Positions 25,820 through 34,055 of a DNA stretch of 64,000 nt are shown here, piece after piece. The position numbers and the translations under genes were made by a program. Below the pieces are notes generated by a model, which was not told where the DNA came from, did not search any database, and was given only the letters and a program-made list of their open reading frames with translations. Source of the stretch: CAZYFH01 sp965249175 (GTDB lineage: Bacteria > Acidobacteriota > Vicinamibacteria > Vicinamibacterales > UBA8438); NCBI GenBank assembly GCA_965249175.1, contig OZ252227.1:3596001-3660000 (forward strand). The letters run 5' to 3'. Positions within the stretch are counted from its first letter, which is position 1. The number at the start of each line of letters is the position of its first letter.

Positions 25820-26434
25820 CTACGTCAGCGGCGTGTCCTCCCAGCCCTCGGCACGCGGCACTATCGAGATTGGCTCGTCGAAGACGAACGCGTCGGGCAG
25901 CGGCACCGGGACGGACTCGCGCTCGCTGAGCGTTTGCCCGGCGCACGTGATGCGGCCGCTCGCCGCGCAGCTGCCCACGGTCGCCCTCCAGATTTTCGCG
26001 TCCTTGATCGTGAGCACGGCTCCGTCGACCCGGAGCGCGATCTCAACCTCGACGTCGAGCCGGCCACACGGCTGGTCGTCGAGCAGCACGTCGAGTCGTG
26101 GTCGATGCCGTGACGTCACCACGTGCGTGGTCAGCTCCACGACGATCGTCTCGTCTGGGGCGTATCGCTGGGTGTCCGCGTAGCGCCCGAGCTCGGCGCC
26201 GGTCTTCCACCCCCCGCCGAGCACCTCGGCGAGCTCGACCTGCAGCAGATCCGGGAGCGCGCCGGCGATGTCCATGAGCACATGCTGCCAGCCGGCCGGG
26301 CCGATACCCGTGGACACCGTCTCGGCGAGGGTGGACAGCACGGGGTTCGACCCCAGCGCCGCGACCCGTTGGGCCGCGCGATCGTCATCGGCGAGCGCAA
26401 AGAAATCCCGCAAGGTACGTGTCTCGCGTGTCAC
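25820..26434 (-). CDS. Hypothetical protein coupled to the PASTA protein
   Basis: 204 residues, no signal peptide or membrane helix. N-terminal helical part (RDFFALADDDRAAQRVAALG... GWQHVLMDIAGALPDLLQVELAEVLGGGW), C-terminal beta-rich part (VELTTHVVTSRHRPRLDVLLDDQPCGRLDVEVEIAL...). The first half contains the pattern of acidobacterial proteins annotated only as hypothetical. Its GTG start overlaps the stop of the PASTA gene by 4 bases (GTGA), so the two are translated together and the protein probably acts on the cytoplasmic tail of that membrane protein. Confidence 0.55.
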   Translation of the reverse strand: MTRETRTLRDFFALADDDRAAQRVAALGSNPVLSTLAETVSTGIGPAGWQHVLMDIAGALPDLLQVELAEVLGGGWKTGAELGRYADTQRYAPDETIVVELTTHVVTSRHRPRLDVLLDDQPCGRLDVEVEIALRVDGAVLTIKDAKIWRATVGSCAASGRITCAGQTLSERESVPVPLPDAFVFDEPISIVPRAEGWEDTPLT

Positions 26435-28953
26435 GGCTGCCTCCGCTCGTGCGCAATCAGCCGGCCAAGGTTGGCGGCGGTCCCCTCAACCTCGATCTGT
26501 TGCGTGCCGTGGTCAACGAGTGGTCGCAGTCGCACGGCCACCCGTGTCGTGGGACGGGCGTCGTCCGGGATTCCCTGGCTCCCCGCGTCGTGAACCCCTC
26601 GAACACCGACGGCGGGACCCGCTGCCGCCTCACGCCGTCCTGTCGATCTCGACGGCTTCCCTTTCGTCGACGCCGACCTGACGCGACGCACGACGAGACC
26701 GACGACCCCGATGAGCAGAAACGCACCTAGCGGGCCGAGCCAGGTGATCCGATCGCGCGCGACGCCGAATGGCAGCGGCGTGCCGAACTCAAGGAGCGCT
26801 CCTGCTGGCTGGCTCTGCGACAGCACGGTACCGCCCGGCGCCAAGGAGAACCGCCGTTCAACAAGTCCGGCGACCAGCCCAGCCGCGCCGAGGGTACCGT
26901 TCACGTCGTCGACCTCAAGACCCACGATCGCCGGCACCGCCACCATCTCCGGTTCCGCAACGACGAGGCCGACTGACGAGCCAACGGCGACCCGCGTCGC
27001 CGCCGGCGGGTGCTGTTCGAGCACGATGCCGTCTTCCACCGTTCGGGACGGCTGTCGCGTCTCGTCACCGATGTCCAATCGCAGCGCCGTCAGGACCTGT
27101 CGGGCCGCGTCCGCGGACAGGCCCACGACGGTCGGGGTCTCGACGGTCTCCACCGCGGCGACGACGAGATCGATGCCGGTGCCGATGTCAATACGCGTGC
27201 CGACGGCAGGCCACTGCTCCAGGACGCGACCGATGTCCGTTGCCGACTCCCGATGCGCCAACACGCCGAGCCCGAGCTCGTAGACATCGAGCAGCTCGAG
27301 CGCTTCGGCCTCCGCCAGGCCGGCGACATCGGGCATCACGACCGTCGGCAGCACCGCGAGGACGAGCGCCACCGGCGTCTCGACCACGACCCGCGTCCCG
27401 GCCGCCGGCGTCTGCGTCAGCACGGTGCCAACCGGCCCGCGGGACTCCTCCCGCTCGAGCGTGCCCCGCGTCAGCTCCGCACGGAGCAGAAGATCGTCGA
27501 CAGCCGGCTCGTCGCGGCCGACGAGGTCGGGAACCAGCACCGTCACCGGCGTCGCAACGATCAGATCGACGTCCGTCTCGATCGCCACCCGGCGACTCGC
27601 GGCGGGATCATGCGCCAGCACCGATCCTTCGGGCTCTCGCGATTCCTCGGTCGCCGTGCGCCCCCGCCTCAGCTCGGCATCGCGTAGCAGCGCATCCGCC
27701 TCAGCGACGGCGCGGCCGACGAGGTCCGGCACGCGCACGGTAACCGGCGTCGCCACCACGAGGTCGACGGCGGTCTCGATCGCGACCCGGTCGCCGCTGG
27801 ACGGCGCCTGGGACAGAACCGTCCCCCGCGGACGGCGTGACTCCTCGCGCCGCGCGCGACCCGGCTCGAGCTCCGCATCGGCCAACAACCGGTTCGCGTC
27901 GTCCCCGCCACGACCGACCAGGTCGGGCACGAGCACGGTGACCGGCACCGCCACGACCACGTCGACGGCGGTCTCGATCGGGACGCGCGCATCCGCCGAA
28001 GGTGCATGCGACACGACCGTCCCTGGCGGCCGGCGCGACTCCTCGCGCCGAACCTGTCCGCGCGTCAGCTCGGCGCGGTCGAGCAGCCGGTCGACGTCCG
28101 TCTCAGGACGCCCGACAAGGTCCGGTACCACCACCCTGACGAGCTCGGCGACGCCGACGGCGACCGGCATCCCGGGCTCGGCACGATCGCCCGCGACGGG
28201 GTCTTGTGTGAGGATGCGCCCTTCGGCCACGCGCGACTCGACCCGCTCGACGGCGCCGAGGGTCAACCCACGGCCCTCGAGCACCCGCCGCGCGGTGGCC
28301 TCATCGCGTCCGACGACATTCGGCACCGTGACCGACGCGAACCGGATGTCGTCGACGTTGATGTAGCCACCGTCGCCAGACGCCCCGTCGACGACGCGGA
28401 GCCGCCCACGCTGCCCGGCGAATGGCGTCAGGTCCCAGGTCACGCGCTGCATCGCGTCGGTGCCGTCGCCGGTGGCATGCAGCGCCCGACTCTCGCCTTC
28501 CGCCGCGGAGATCACGACGAGCTCCACGCGGGTCGCAAACTCGGCCCCACCACCGACCAGGAAGCTGAGCGGACCAGACGGGATGTCGAACGCCGGCGAT
28601 TCGAGCGTGCCCTGCGGCCGCGTCCCCTGCGTCGTGCCGGCTGTTTCCGCCGGTCCGCCCTGGTACTGCTCGTAGGTGCCGACCCAGTAGTCGCCCTGGT
28701 GGTTGGAGGTGGACTGGCGAGCGGCTGGGTTGTCCCCGCGGGTCGGCTGGAAGGCGAACGCGGCCCCCGAGGCCGTCCAGCCGCGCAGGTCGCCCGTCTC
28801 GAAGTCCCAGGTGACGTCAGAGCCGGCCGTCGTCTGTTGTTGAGTTGTCAGCGGCGCCGCGGTGACGCGGCCAGTCGCCTCCACGAGTGCGAGCCCGCTC
28901 GCCAGGAGTAACGCAACGCTGCTGACCGCCCTGGGGCAGGCGGCAGCACGCAT
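26431..28953 (-). CDS. Membrane protein with N-terminal jelly-roll domain and eight PASTA repeats
   Basis: 840 residues. Signal peptide to about 34; a carbohydrate-binding/MAM-like sandwich (DFETGDLRGWTASGAAF ... SFLVGGGAEFATRVEL ... DDIRFASV, about 45-190); eight PASTA repeats (about 190-715) each starting V-P-x-[LV]-x-G and ending with a 'GTVLxQxPxAGxRV' loop; one transmembrane helix (WLGPLGAFLLIGVVGLVV, about 735-755); a basic cytoplasmic tail of about 85 residues. PASTA repeats normally sit on Ser/Thr kinases or penicillin-binding proteins and bind peptidoglycan; here there is no kinase or transpeptidase, and the orientation (outside N-terminus, inside C-terminus) is reversed. ATG 28953 has GGAG upstream. 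Confidence 0.75.
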   Translation of the reverse strand: MRAAACPRAVSSVALLLASGLALVEATGRVTAAPLTTQQQTTAGSDVTWDFETGDLRGWTASGAAFAFQPTRGDNPAARQSTSNHQGDYWVGTYEQYQGGPAETAGTTQGTRPQGTLESPAFDIPSGPLSFLVGGGAEFATRVELVVISAAEGESRALHATGDGTDAMQRVTWDLTPFAGQRGRLRVVDGASGDGGYINVDDIRFASVTVPNVVGRDEATARRVLEGRGLTLGAVERVESRVAEGRILTQDPVAGDRAEPGMPVAVGVAELVRVVVPDLVGRPETDVDRLLDRAELTRGQVRREESRRPPGTVVSHAPSADARVPIETAVDVVVAVPVTVLVPDLVGRGGDDANRLLADAELEPGRARREESRRPRGTVLSQAPSSGDRVAIETAVDLVVATPVTVRVPDLVGRAVAEADALLRDAELRRGRTATEESREPEGSVLAHDPAASRRVAIETDVDLIVATPVTVLVPDLVGRDEPAVDDLLLRAELTRGTLEREESRGPVGTVLTQTPAAGTRVVVETPVALVLAVLPTVVMPDVAGLAEAEALELLDVYELGLGVLAHRESATDIGRVLEQWPAVGTRIDIGTGIDLVVAAVETVETPTVVGLSADAARQVLTALRLDIGDETRQPSRTVEDGIVLEQHPPAATRVAVGSSVGLVVAEPEMVAVPAIVGLEVDDVNGTLGAAGLVAGLVERRFSLAPGGTVLSQSQPAGALLEFGTPLPFGVARDRITWLGPLGAFLLIGVVGLVVRRVRSASTKGKPSRSTGRREAAAGPAVGVRGVHDAGSQGIPDDARPTTRVAVRLRPLVDHGTQQIEVEGTAANLGRLIAHERRQP

Positions 28954-29279
28954 GACACTCCACCCTCCGACCGACCCCGGTTCGTGAGCCACCGCGCGCA
29001 CTCCATGTGTTCTATCACGTCCACTCGGCCGACGAGGCCGCGGCGGCACACGCCGGTCACGTCGGGATGTGCGGGTTCCTTGACATCGGCTCGTTGGGAA
29101 TCCGACGTCGGTTCGTCATAATCGCGGGCCAGACCTACGATATGCGGGCCGCACCGACGATGTCGTTCGCCGCCTGGCTCCGCCCGCGGAACCGAGACTC
29201 GAGAATATTGGCGCTCGCCCACTTCCTGCCCGAGGATGAAGACGGGGCTCGCGAACGCTGAGCGCCGGCGGAGATCGCC
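28954..29279. other. Intergenic stretch without recognisable gene
   Basis: 326 bases between the start of the PASTA gene and a cytochrome c peroxidase remnant. Small open frames exist on both strands but show no known motif or ribosome site. It should contain the minus-strand promoter of the PASTA gene; no clear boxes seen. Confidence 0.4.
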
Positions 29280-29640
29280 ATGCGAGCGCTCGTGTTGCTC
29301 CTCGCGCTGCAGATTCCTCTTGGCCTCGATCTCGGCCTGCTGGCGCCCCCCGACAATCCGGTGACGCGCGAGAAAGCCGCCCTGGGTCGACGCCTCTTCT
29401 TCGATACGCGGCTCTCGGCGGACCAGCCGGGCGTGTGCGGATTGCCACCGGCCAGAGCTGGCGTTCAGTGACGGCAAGCGCGTGCCCATGGGCATCCAAG
29501 GCCGCCGGGGCACCCGCAACGCGCCCGCTATCCTCAACCGGTCCTATGGAGGCTCCTTTTCGAGATCAGCCCAGACGTTACCGGGGCTCGCCGCCAGTGT
29601 CCGCGATGCGACCGTCTTCATGCACTACATGTGTATGAAC
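29280..29640 (+). pseudogene. Di-haem cytochrome c peroxidase (MauG/CCP) remnant, frameshifted and truncated
   Basis: Signal peptide (MRALVLLLALQIPLGL), then NPVTREKAALGRRLFFDTRLSAD, the standard start of bacterial cytochrome c peroxidases. In the next frame the text continues ACADCHRPELAFSDGKRVPMGIQGRRGTRNAP AILNRSYG in two pieces, including the first haem site CADCH. So a one-base shift lies near 29435-29445. After about 29560 homology fades and neither the second haem site nor the remaining ~250 residues are present before feoB. This is a gene fragment, not only a sequencing slip. ATG 29280 follows GGAGATCGCC. Confidence 0.75.
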
Positions 29641-29693
29641 GATCGTAGTGCGTCAAGGGAGCGGATCCGCCTTTGGTGCGCTCACGATAACCG

Positions 29694-31916
29694 CTACGCC
29701 GCCAGCAGCCGCCACACCTGCGTGACGAGGAAACAGACCGTCACGCCCATGGCGAGCGGCATCAGCGTGGCGACGGTCGTCCACTTGGCGCTCCGTGTCT
29801 CCTTGAAGATCGTGTAAATCGTCGTGGAGCACGGGTTGTGGAGCAGGCTGAACAACATCAGGTTGACCGCGGTCAGCAGCGTCCAGCCGCCGGCCCGGAG
29901 CAGCTCACCGGTGGCGGCGACGCTGTCGAGCTCGAACATCACACCGGCGCCGGAGCCGCCAGTGGCGACGTTTGCGGTCAGGACCGTGAGCATCAGCACC
30001 GTCGGCACGACGATCTCGTTGGCAGGGATCGCCACGACATAGGCAAGCAGGATGACCCCGTTCATGCCGATGAGGAGGCCGAGCGGGTTGAGCCAGACGA
30101 CCGAGTGCTCCGCCAGGCTGACACCGCCGAGCGAGATGTTCGACACGAGCCAGATCACGGCGCCGGCCGGGATCGCGAACATCACGGCGCGCCAGAGCAC
30201 GATGAGCGTCCGATCGATCACCGAGGTGTAGAGGGTCTGCAGGATGCGCGGCGGCCGATACGGCGGGAGCTCGAGGCTGAAGCTGGTCGCCTCGCCGCGG
30301 AGCACGGTGCGGGAGAGCAGCCACGACGCCAGGAACATCATGCCGATCCCGAGCACCGCGATGCCGACGACCGCCGCGGCCGACACGATGCCGGCGAGCT
30401 GCGCCGGCGCCAGCGCGCCGATGAAGATCGACGCGATCAGAATCTGCGTCGGCCACCGGCCGTTGCAGAGCGAGAAGTTGTTCGTGATGATGGCGATGAG
30501 GCGTTCGCGCGGGCTGTCGATCACACGCGTGGCGACGACACCGGCCGCGTTGCACCCGAAGCCCATGCACATCGTGAGAGCCTGTTTGCCGTGGGCGCCG
30601 GCCGTTCGAAAGAGCGCGTCGAGGTTGAACGCCACGCGCGGCAGATAGCCGAAATCCTCCAGCAGCGTGAAGATCGGGAAGAAGATCGCCATCGGCGGCA
30701 GCATCACGGCCACCACCCAGGCCGTGGCCATGTAGATCCCGTCGAAGAGAAACCCGCTCATCCACCACGGCATGCCGACCGCGTCGCCAAGACCCTTCAG
30801 CCAGGGGTGGACGGTGTCGAGGAGCAACGAGGCGAGCATGGAGGACGGGACGTTGGCGCCTTCGATCGTGATCCAGAAGACGGCGGCCAGGATCGCGAGC
30901 ATCAACGGAAACCCGAGCCAGCGACTGGTCAGCAGGCCATCCAGCGACCGGTCGAAGTCGAAGCCGGCCTTCTTGAGACCGCGCATCTGGGCGCCCTCCG
31001 CGATCTCCTGCGCAGCGGCGTAGGTCCGTTCCGTGATCCTGTCGTGAAAGTCGGCCGGGAGGTCCCACCGGAGGCGTTGCGCGGCTTCGAGGACATGCGT
31101 GCGCACCGCGTCTGGCACGACGGCGGGCTCCGGCCCATCCGCATCGTCGCCCAGCTGCCCCAGCTCGCCGGAGCGGACCGCCTCGATGACCGCGTCGTCG
31201 GCATTGAGCAGTCGCTGCGAGACCCACCGGCTGTTCGGCACGCTGGGAAACGCGTCGTCGACCACCTGCGCGAGCGACGCGACCGTCTCCTCGACGACCG
31301 GCGCGTGCGACGCCATGCGGAAAGGTGTGGTGCGCTGGTCACCAGCCGCGACCTGGTGCGCCGCGTCGATCAGCTCATCGATGCCGACGTTCGACCGCGC
31401 CACGCCGCTCACGACCGGGACACCGAGCTTCGCTTCGAGCCGCTTCGCGTCGACCGCGATCCCGTGGCGCCGCGCCTCGTCGACGAGGTTGAGAAAGACC
31501 ACGACCCGGTCGGTGATGTCGAGAATCTGGAGCACGAGGTTGAGGTTGCGCTCGAGGCGTGACGCATCGACGACCGCGATCGTGACGTCCGGACGCCCGA
31601 AGAGAATGAAGTCGCGCGCGACCTCTTCGTCCGCGCTCCCCGCCTGCAGCGAGTAGGTCCCCGGCAGGTCGACGATCTTCAGCCGCTTGCCCTCGTGCGC
31701 GAATGCGCCCTCGGCGCGCACGATCGTCTTGCCGGGCCAGTTGCCGGTGTGCTGCCGGAGCCCGGTCAGCGCGTTGAAGACGGTGCTCTTGCCAACATTG
31801 GGGTTGCCCGCCAGCGCGATCAGGATGTCCCACTTGTCGGGGCTCAGGCCGAGGCGGATCAGACTCTGCGCGCGATGCTCGGCGCATCCGCCGCACGAGG
31901 CTGCGGGCATCGCCAT
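29694..31916 (-). CDS. feoB: Ferrous iron transport protein B
   Basis: 740 residues. Cytosolic G domain: G1 AGNPNVGKST (36-45), G2/G3 with TGNWPGKT and DLPGTYSL, G4-like LNLVDEA (usual NxxD), then the helical GDI region, and a core of about eight helices with the two Gate motifs (FGYLPRVAFNLDALF, MGFGCNAAGV, LHNPCSTTIYTIFKET). Extra N-terminal cysteines C8 and C11 (SCGGCAEH) could bind metal. GTP-driven Fe2+ uptake across the inner membrane. Start ATG 31916 shares one base with the stop of the DtxR-FeoA gene (TGATG) and has GGAGG upstream. FeoA is supplied by the fused upstream protein. Confidence 0.95.
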   Translation of the reverse strand: MAMPAASCGGCAEHRAQSLIRLGLSPDKWDILIALAGNPNVGKSTVFNALTGLRQHTGNWPGKTIVRAEGAFAHEGKRLKIVDLPGTYSLQAGSADEEVARDFILFGRPDVTIAVVDASRLERNLNLVLQILDITDRVVVFLNLVDEARRHGIAVDAKRLEAKLGVPVVSGVARSNVGIDELIDAAHQVAAGDQRTTPFRMASHAPVVEETVASLAQVVDDAFPSVPNSRWVSQRLLNADDAVIEAVRSGELGQLGDDADGPEPAVVPDAVRTHVLEAAQRLRWDLPADFHDRITERTYAAAQEIAEGAQMRGLKKAGFDFDRSLDGLLTSRWLGFPLMLAILAAVFWITIEGANVPSSMLASLLLDTVHPWLKGLGDAVGMPWWMSGFLFDGIYMATAWVVAVMLPPMAIFFPIFTLLEDFGYLPRVAFNLDALFRTAGAHGKQALTMCMGFGCNAAGVVATRVIDSPRERLIAIITNNFSLCNGRWPTQILIASIFIGALAPAQLAGIVSAAAVVGIAVLGIGMMFLASWLLSRTVLRGEATSFSLELPPYRPPRILQTLYTSVIDRTLIVLWRAVMFAIPAGAVIWLVSNISLGGVSLAEHSVVWLNPLGLLIGMNGVILLAYVVAIPANEIVVPTVLMLTVLTANVATGGSGAGVMFELDSVAATGELLRAGGWTLLTAVNLMLFSLLHNPCSTTIYTIFKETRSAKWTTVATLMPLAMGVTVCFLVTQVWRLLAA

Positions 31917-32953
31917 CAGGCGACCTCCTCCACGGCGGCGGGGGGCTCGATCCGGATCCACTCCGCCTGCGACCGGCGGAGCGCGATGAGCGCGCCGCGG
32001 ATTCGGTAGGCGACCGGGTCGCCGGCGGCGCTCGTCAGCTCGGGCGTGATCTCGGTCCCGGGCACCAGACCGAGGTCGAGCAGGCGTCGTCGCTGCGTGC
32101 CGGAACAGGCTTGCGAGATACCGACGACGCGCACCGTTTCGGCCTGTCGCGCCGCGAGCAGCGTGGTCCAGGGCGTCTCCGCCCGCTCACCCTCGGGCAG
32201 GTAGCGGACGGTGACGTTGCCCGCCGAGACCGGGTCGATACTCCACTCGCGGCCGCCGGCGCGAACGCGCACCGCGCGATCCGTCCGCTCAACGATCTCG
32301 AGACGGACGCCGAGCGCCAGGCCGTCGTCCAGGAGCGCATTGTAGATCTCGCGTGGCTCGTCTTCGAGGTGGAGGATCTCGACGGCCCGCCCTGCCTCGG
32401 ACGCGACCAGCCCGATCCCCTGGTCCGGCGGCACGTGGCCGGCCGAGGTTGGAATTGGGTCGCCGTGGGGATCCCAACGCGGGTGCCCGAGCCGTGAGTC
32501 GAGAACATCAACCTGCGCGGTCGAGAGCGCATGCTCCATCCGCTCCGCCTCGTCGTGCCACTCGCCGGCGGGCACGCCCGTCCGGTCCGCGAGATAGCGC
32601 TCCCACATCCGGTGGGTGCGGACGATACGGAGCGCCGACTGCTCGCCCGTCTCCGTCAGGATCGGACCGCTGTCGCCCGTGCGGACAAGGCCCATGTCCG
32701 CCAGACGCGACAGGAGCAGCGCCCCGCGCGCGCGGGAGATCTCCAGCCGCCCGGCGAGGCTCTCCAGCGAGCACACGTGACCGCCGCGCTGGCAGGTGTA
32801 GACGTGCTTGAGCGCATCTTCGAGACGGACGCGCTCGTCGAGCCGGGCCAGGCGCAGCAGACGGGGCACGACACCGCCCGATGGCCAGAACACCGCTGCC
32901 GCTACGACGGCAAGGACGACAAATACGAGGAGCGCAAGGCCGGGCTCAACCAT
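31916..32953 (-). CDS. Membrane-anchored DtxR/MntR-type regulator fused to FeoA domain
   Basis: 345 residues. N-terminal helix (LALLVFVVLAVVAAAVFW, about 6-24), then a DtxR-like winged helix (about 45-110: SLESLAGRLEISRARGALLLSRLADMGLV), the DtxR dimerisation/metal-binding segment (RIVRTHRMWERYLADRTGVPAGEWHDEAERMEH, with RxHR-W-Ex-L and E/H ligands; DSRLGHPRWDPHGDPIP), an SH3-like part and a C-terminal FeoA domain (RVVGISQACSGTQRRRLLDLGLVPGTEI). FeoA assists FeoB; DtxR represses iron genes with Fe2+. The fusion with a membrane helix, coupled to feoB by TGATG, suggests local sensing at the membrane. ATG 32953; preceding DNA is unusually AT-rich. Confidence 0.88.
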   Translation of the reverse strand: MVEPGLALLVFVVLAVVAAAVFWPSGGVVPRLLRLARLDERVRLEDALKHVYTCQRGGHVCSLESLAGRLEISRARGALLLSRLADMGLVRTGDSGPILTETGEQSALRIVRTHRMWERYLADRTGVPAGEWHDEAERMEHALSTAQVDVLDSRLGHPRWDPHGDPIPTSAGHVPPDQGIGLVASEAGRAVEILHLEDEPREIYNALLDDGLALGVRLEIVERTDRAVRVRAGGREWSIDPVSAGNVTVRYLPEGERAETPWTTLLAARQAETVRVVGISQACSGTQRRRLLDLGLVPGTEITPELTSAAGDPVAYRIRGALIALRRSQAEWIRIEPPAAVEEVA

Positions 32954-33015
32954 TGTTAGATTTTGACTATACAAAAAAAATATCTCTATTGCTATAAACC
33001 AGCCCGCGGCACACA
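32954..33015 (-). promoter_or_regulatory. AT-rich promoter/operator of the feo operon
   Basis: About 60 bases of strongly AT-rich DNA (with a run of eight A on the plus strand near 32974) in otherwise GC-rich sequence, directly upstream of the DtxR-FeoA start. On the minus strand it offers TATAGC and TATAGT boxes. Likely promoter and possible self-regulatory site; no clear DtxR palindrome could be assigned by eye. Confidence 0.5.
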
Positions 33016-33106
33016 AATAGGGTTGCCGCCCTATCCGATGCGACACGCTGGCGCAGCCGGTCTCGACGCACTAACCGCGGAAACTGGTGGTTGCAGACGC
33101 GCCAGG

Positions 33107-34030
33107 TCAGCGCGTTACGGTAACGATGAAGTTTTCGCTGGAGAGCAGCGCGCCATCGCCGGCGACGGCGCGGAGCGTGTACGTGCCCGGCTCGTCGAAG
33201 GTCGCGTCGACCTCCCACTTCCCGTCCGCGGGAACCGCGGGCAAAATGTAGGGCGGTGACCACGGCGAATTGGAGTAGACGCGCGTGTCTTGCCAGGTCT
33301 TCAACTGCGGGACGCTGAAGCTCACCTGTGAGGCGTCGCCCCGGTAGACGATCCACGAGAACCGGAGTCCTGGCGGATTGCCGGGCACGATCTGCCGCGG
33401 CGGTGTGTACGCCGGATGCGCCTTGCCGTCCTCGACCGGTGGCGGCGAGTATTCGCCCGAGGGCGACCCGTCGTCGCTGGCGAACGCGACCAGGGTCAGC
33501 GGCTCACCCACGCCCACCCGGCGCGGCTGGTCCACGGCGAGGGTGAGCAACGGGGGCTGGTTCGTGCGCCACTCGTCTCGGACGCGACCGAAGTTGGCGC
33601 CCATCTCGGTGGCGATCGTCTGCGCGTCGAGCTGGTAGTCGGTTCGGAGCGACCCGTAGGCCCGCTCCGTCTTCCCGTTGGTCGTCAGCGTCCAGACGAC
33701 CTCGTCGTCACCGAAGTCCGCCGCCACCTGCACGGTGAAGAGGAACATGTTGCGCCGGGGGTAAAAGTGCGTCGGCTGCCCTTGATCGGGTCCCCCGGGC
33801 TCGATGCTGTTCGCCGGCCCGATCGGCACGTCCAGCTCCTCTTCCCAGTTCGTATTCATGTATCCGAAGTACAGGGTGGAGGTCCCGTCTTCGTTCGGCG
33901 ACCATCCCTCGTAGGCGGGGGAGACGCTCTGGCCCCTGGAATAGGTGTAGCGAGTCTGGGCGCTGGTGCCCCAGGCGAGGAGAGGCAGCAGCGCGAGCGT
34001 CACGACCAGCCGGCGGGATCGGGTCCCCAT
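33107..34030 (-). CDS. Secreted beta-sandwich protein of unknown function (module paralogue B)
   Basis: 307 residues, signal peptide cleaved near TSAQ. Shares with 21640-22518: EGWSPNEDGTSTLYFGYMNTN, DVPIGPANSIEPGGPDQGQPTHFYPRRN, FTVQVAADFGDDEVVWTLTTNG, PLLTLAVDQPRRVGVGEPLTLVAFASDDG, and a terminal PGTYTLRAVAGD Ig-like strand. Start ATG 34030 with GGAG upstream. Directly downstream of the cytochrome-PHM gene at 34056 (25-base gap), as in module A. No enzymatic motif; possibly a scaffold or substrate-binding partner of the copper enzyme. Confidence 0.65.
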   Translation of the reverse strand: MGTRSRRLVVTLALLPLLAWGTSAQTRYTYSRGQSVSPAYEGWSPNEDGTSTLYFGYMNTNWEEELDVPIGPANSIEPGGPDQGQPTHFYPRRNMFLFTVQVAADFGDDEVVWTLTTNGKTERAYGSLRTDYQLDAQTIATEMGANFGRVRDEWRTNQPPLLTLAVDQPRRVGVGEPLTLVAFASDDGSPSGEYSPPPVEDGKAHPAYTPPRQIVPGNPPGLRFSWIVYRGDASQVSFSVPQLKTWQDTRVYSNSPWSPPYILPAVPADGKWEVDATFDEPGTYTLRAVAGDGALLSSENFIVTVTR

Positions 34031-34055
34031 CACGGTCGCTCCAAGCCCCGGAACG

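Noticed and set aside
29838..31562. Long open frame on the plus strand opposite feoB (574 codons)
   Set aside because: Antisense shadow of a strongly conserved gene in GC-rich DNA; composition is Arg/Asp/His/Gln repeats without any domain.
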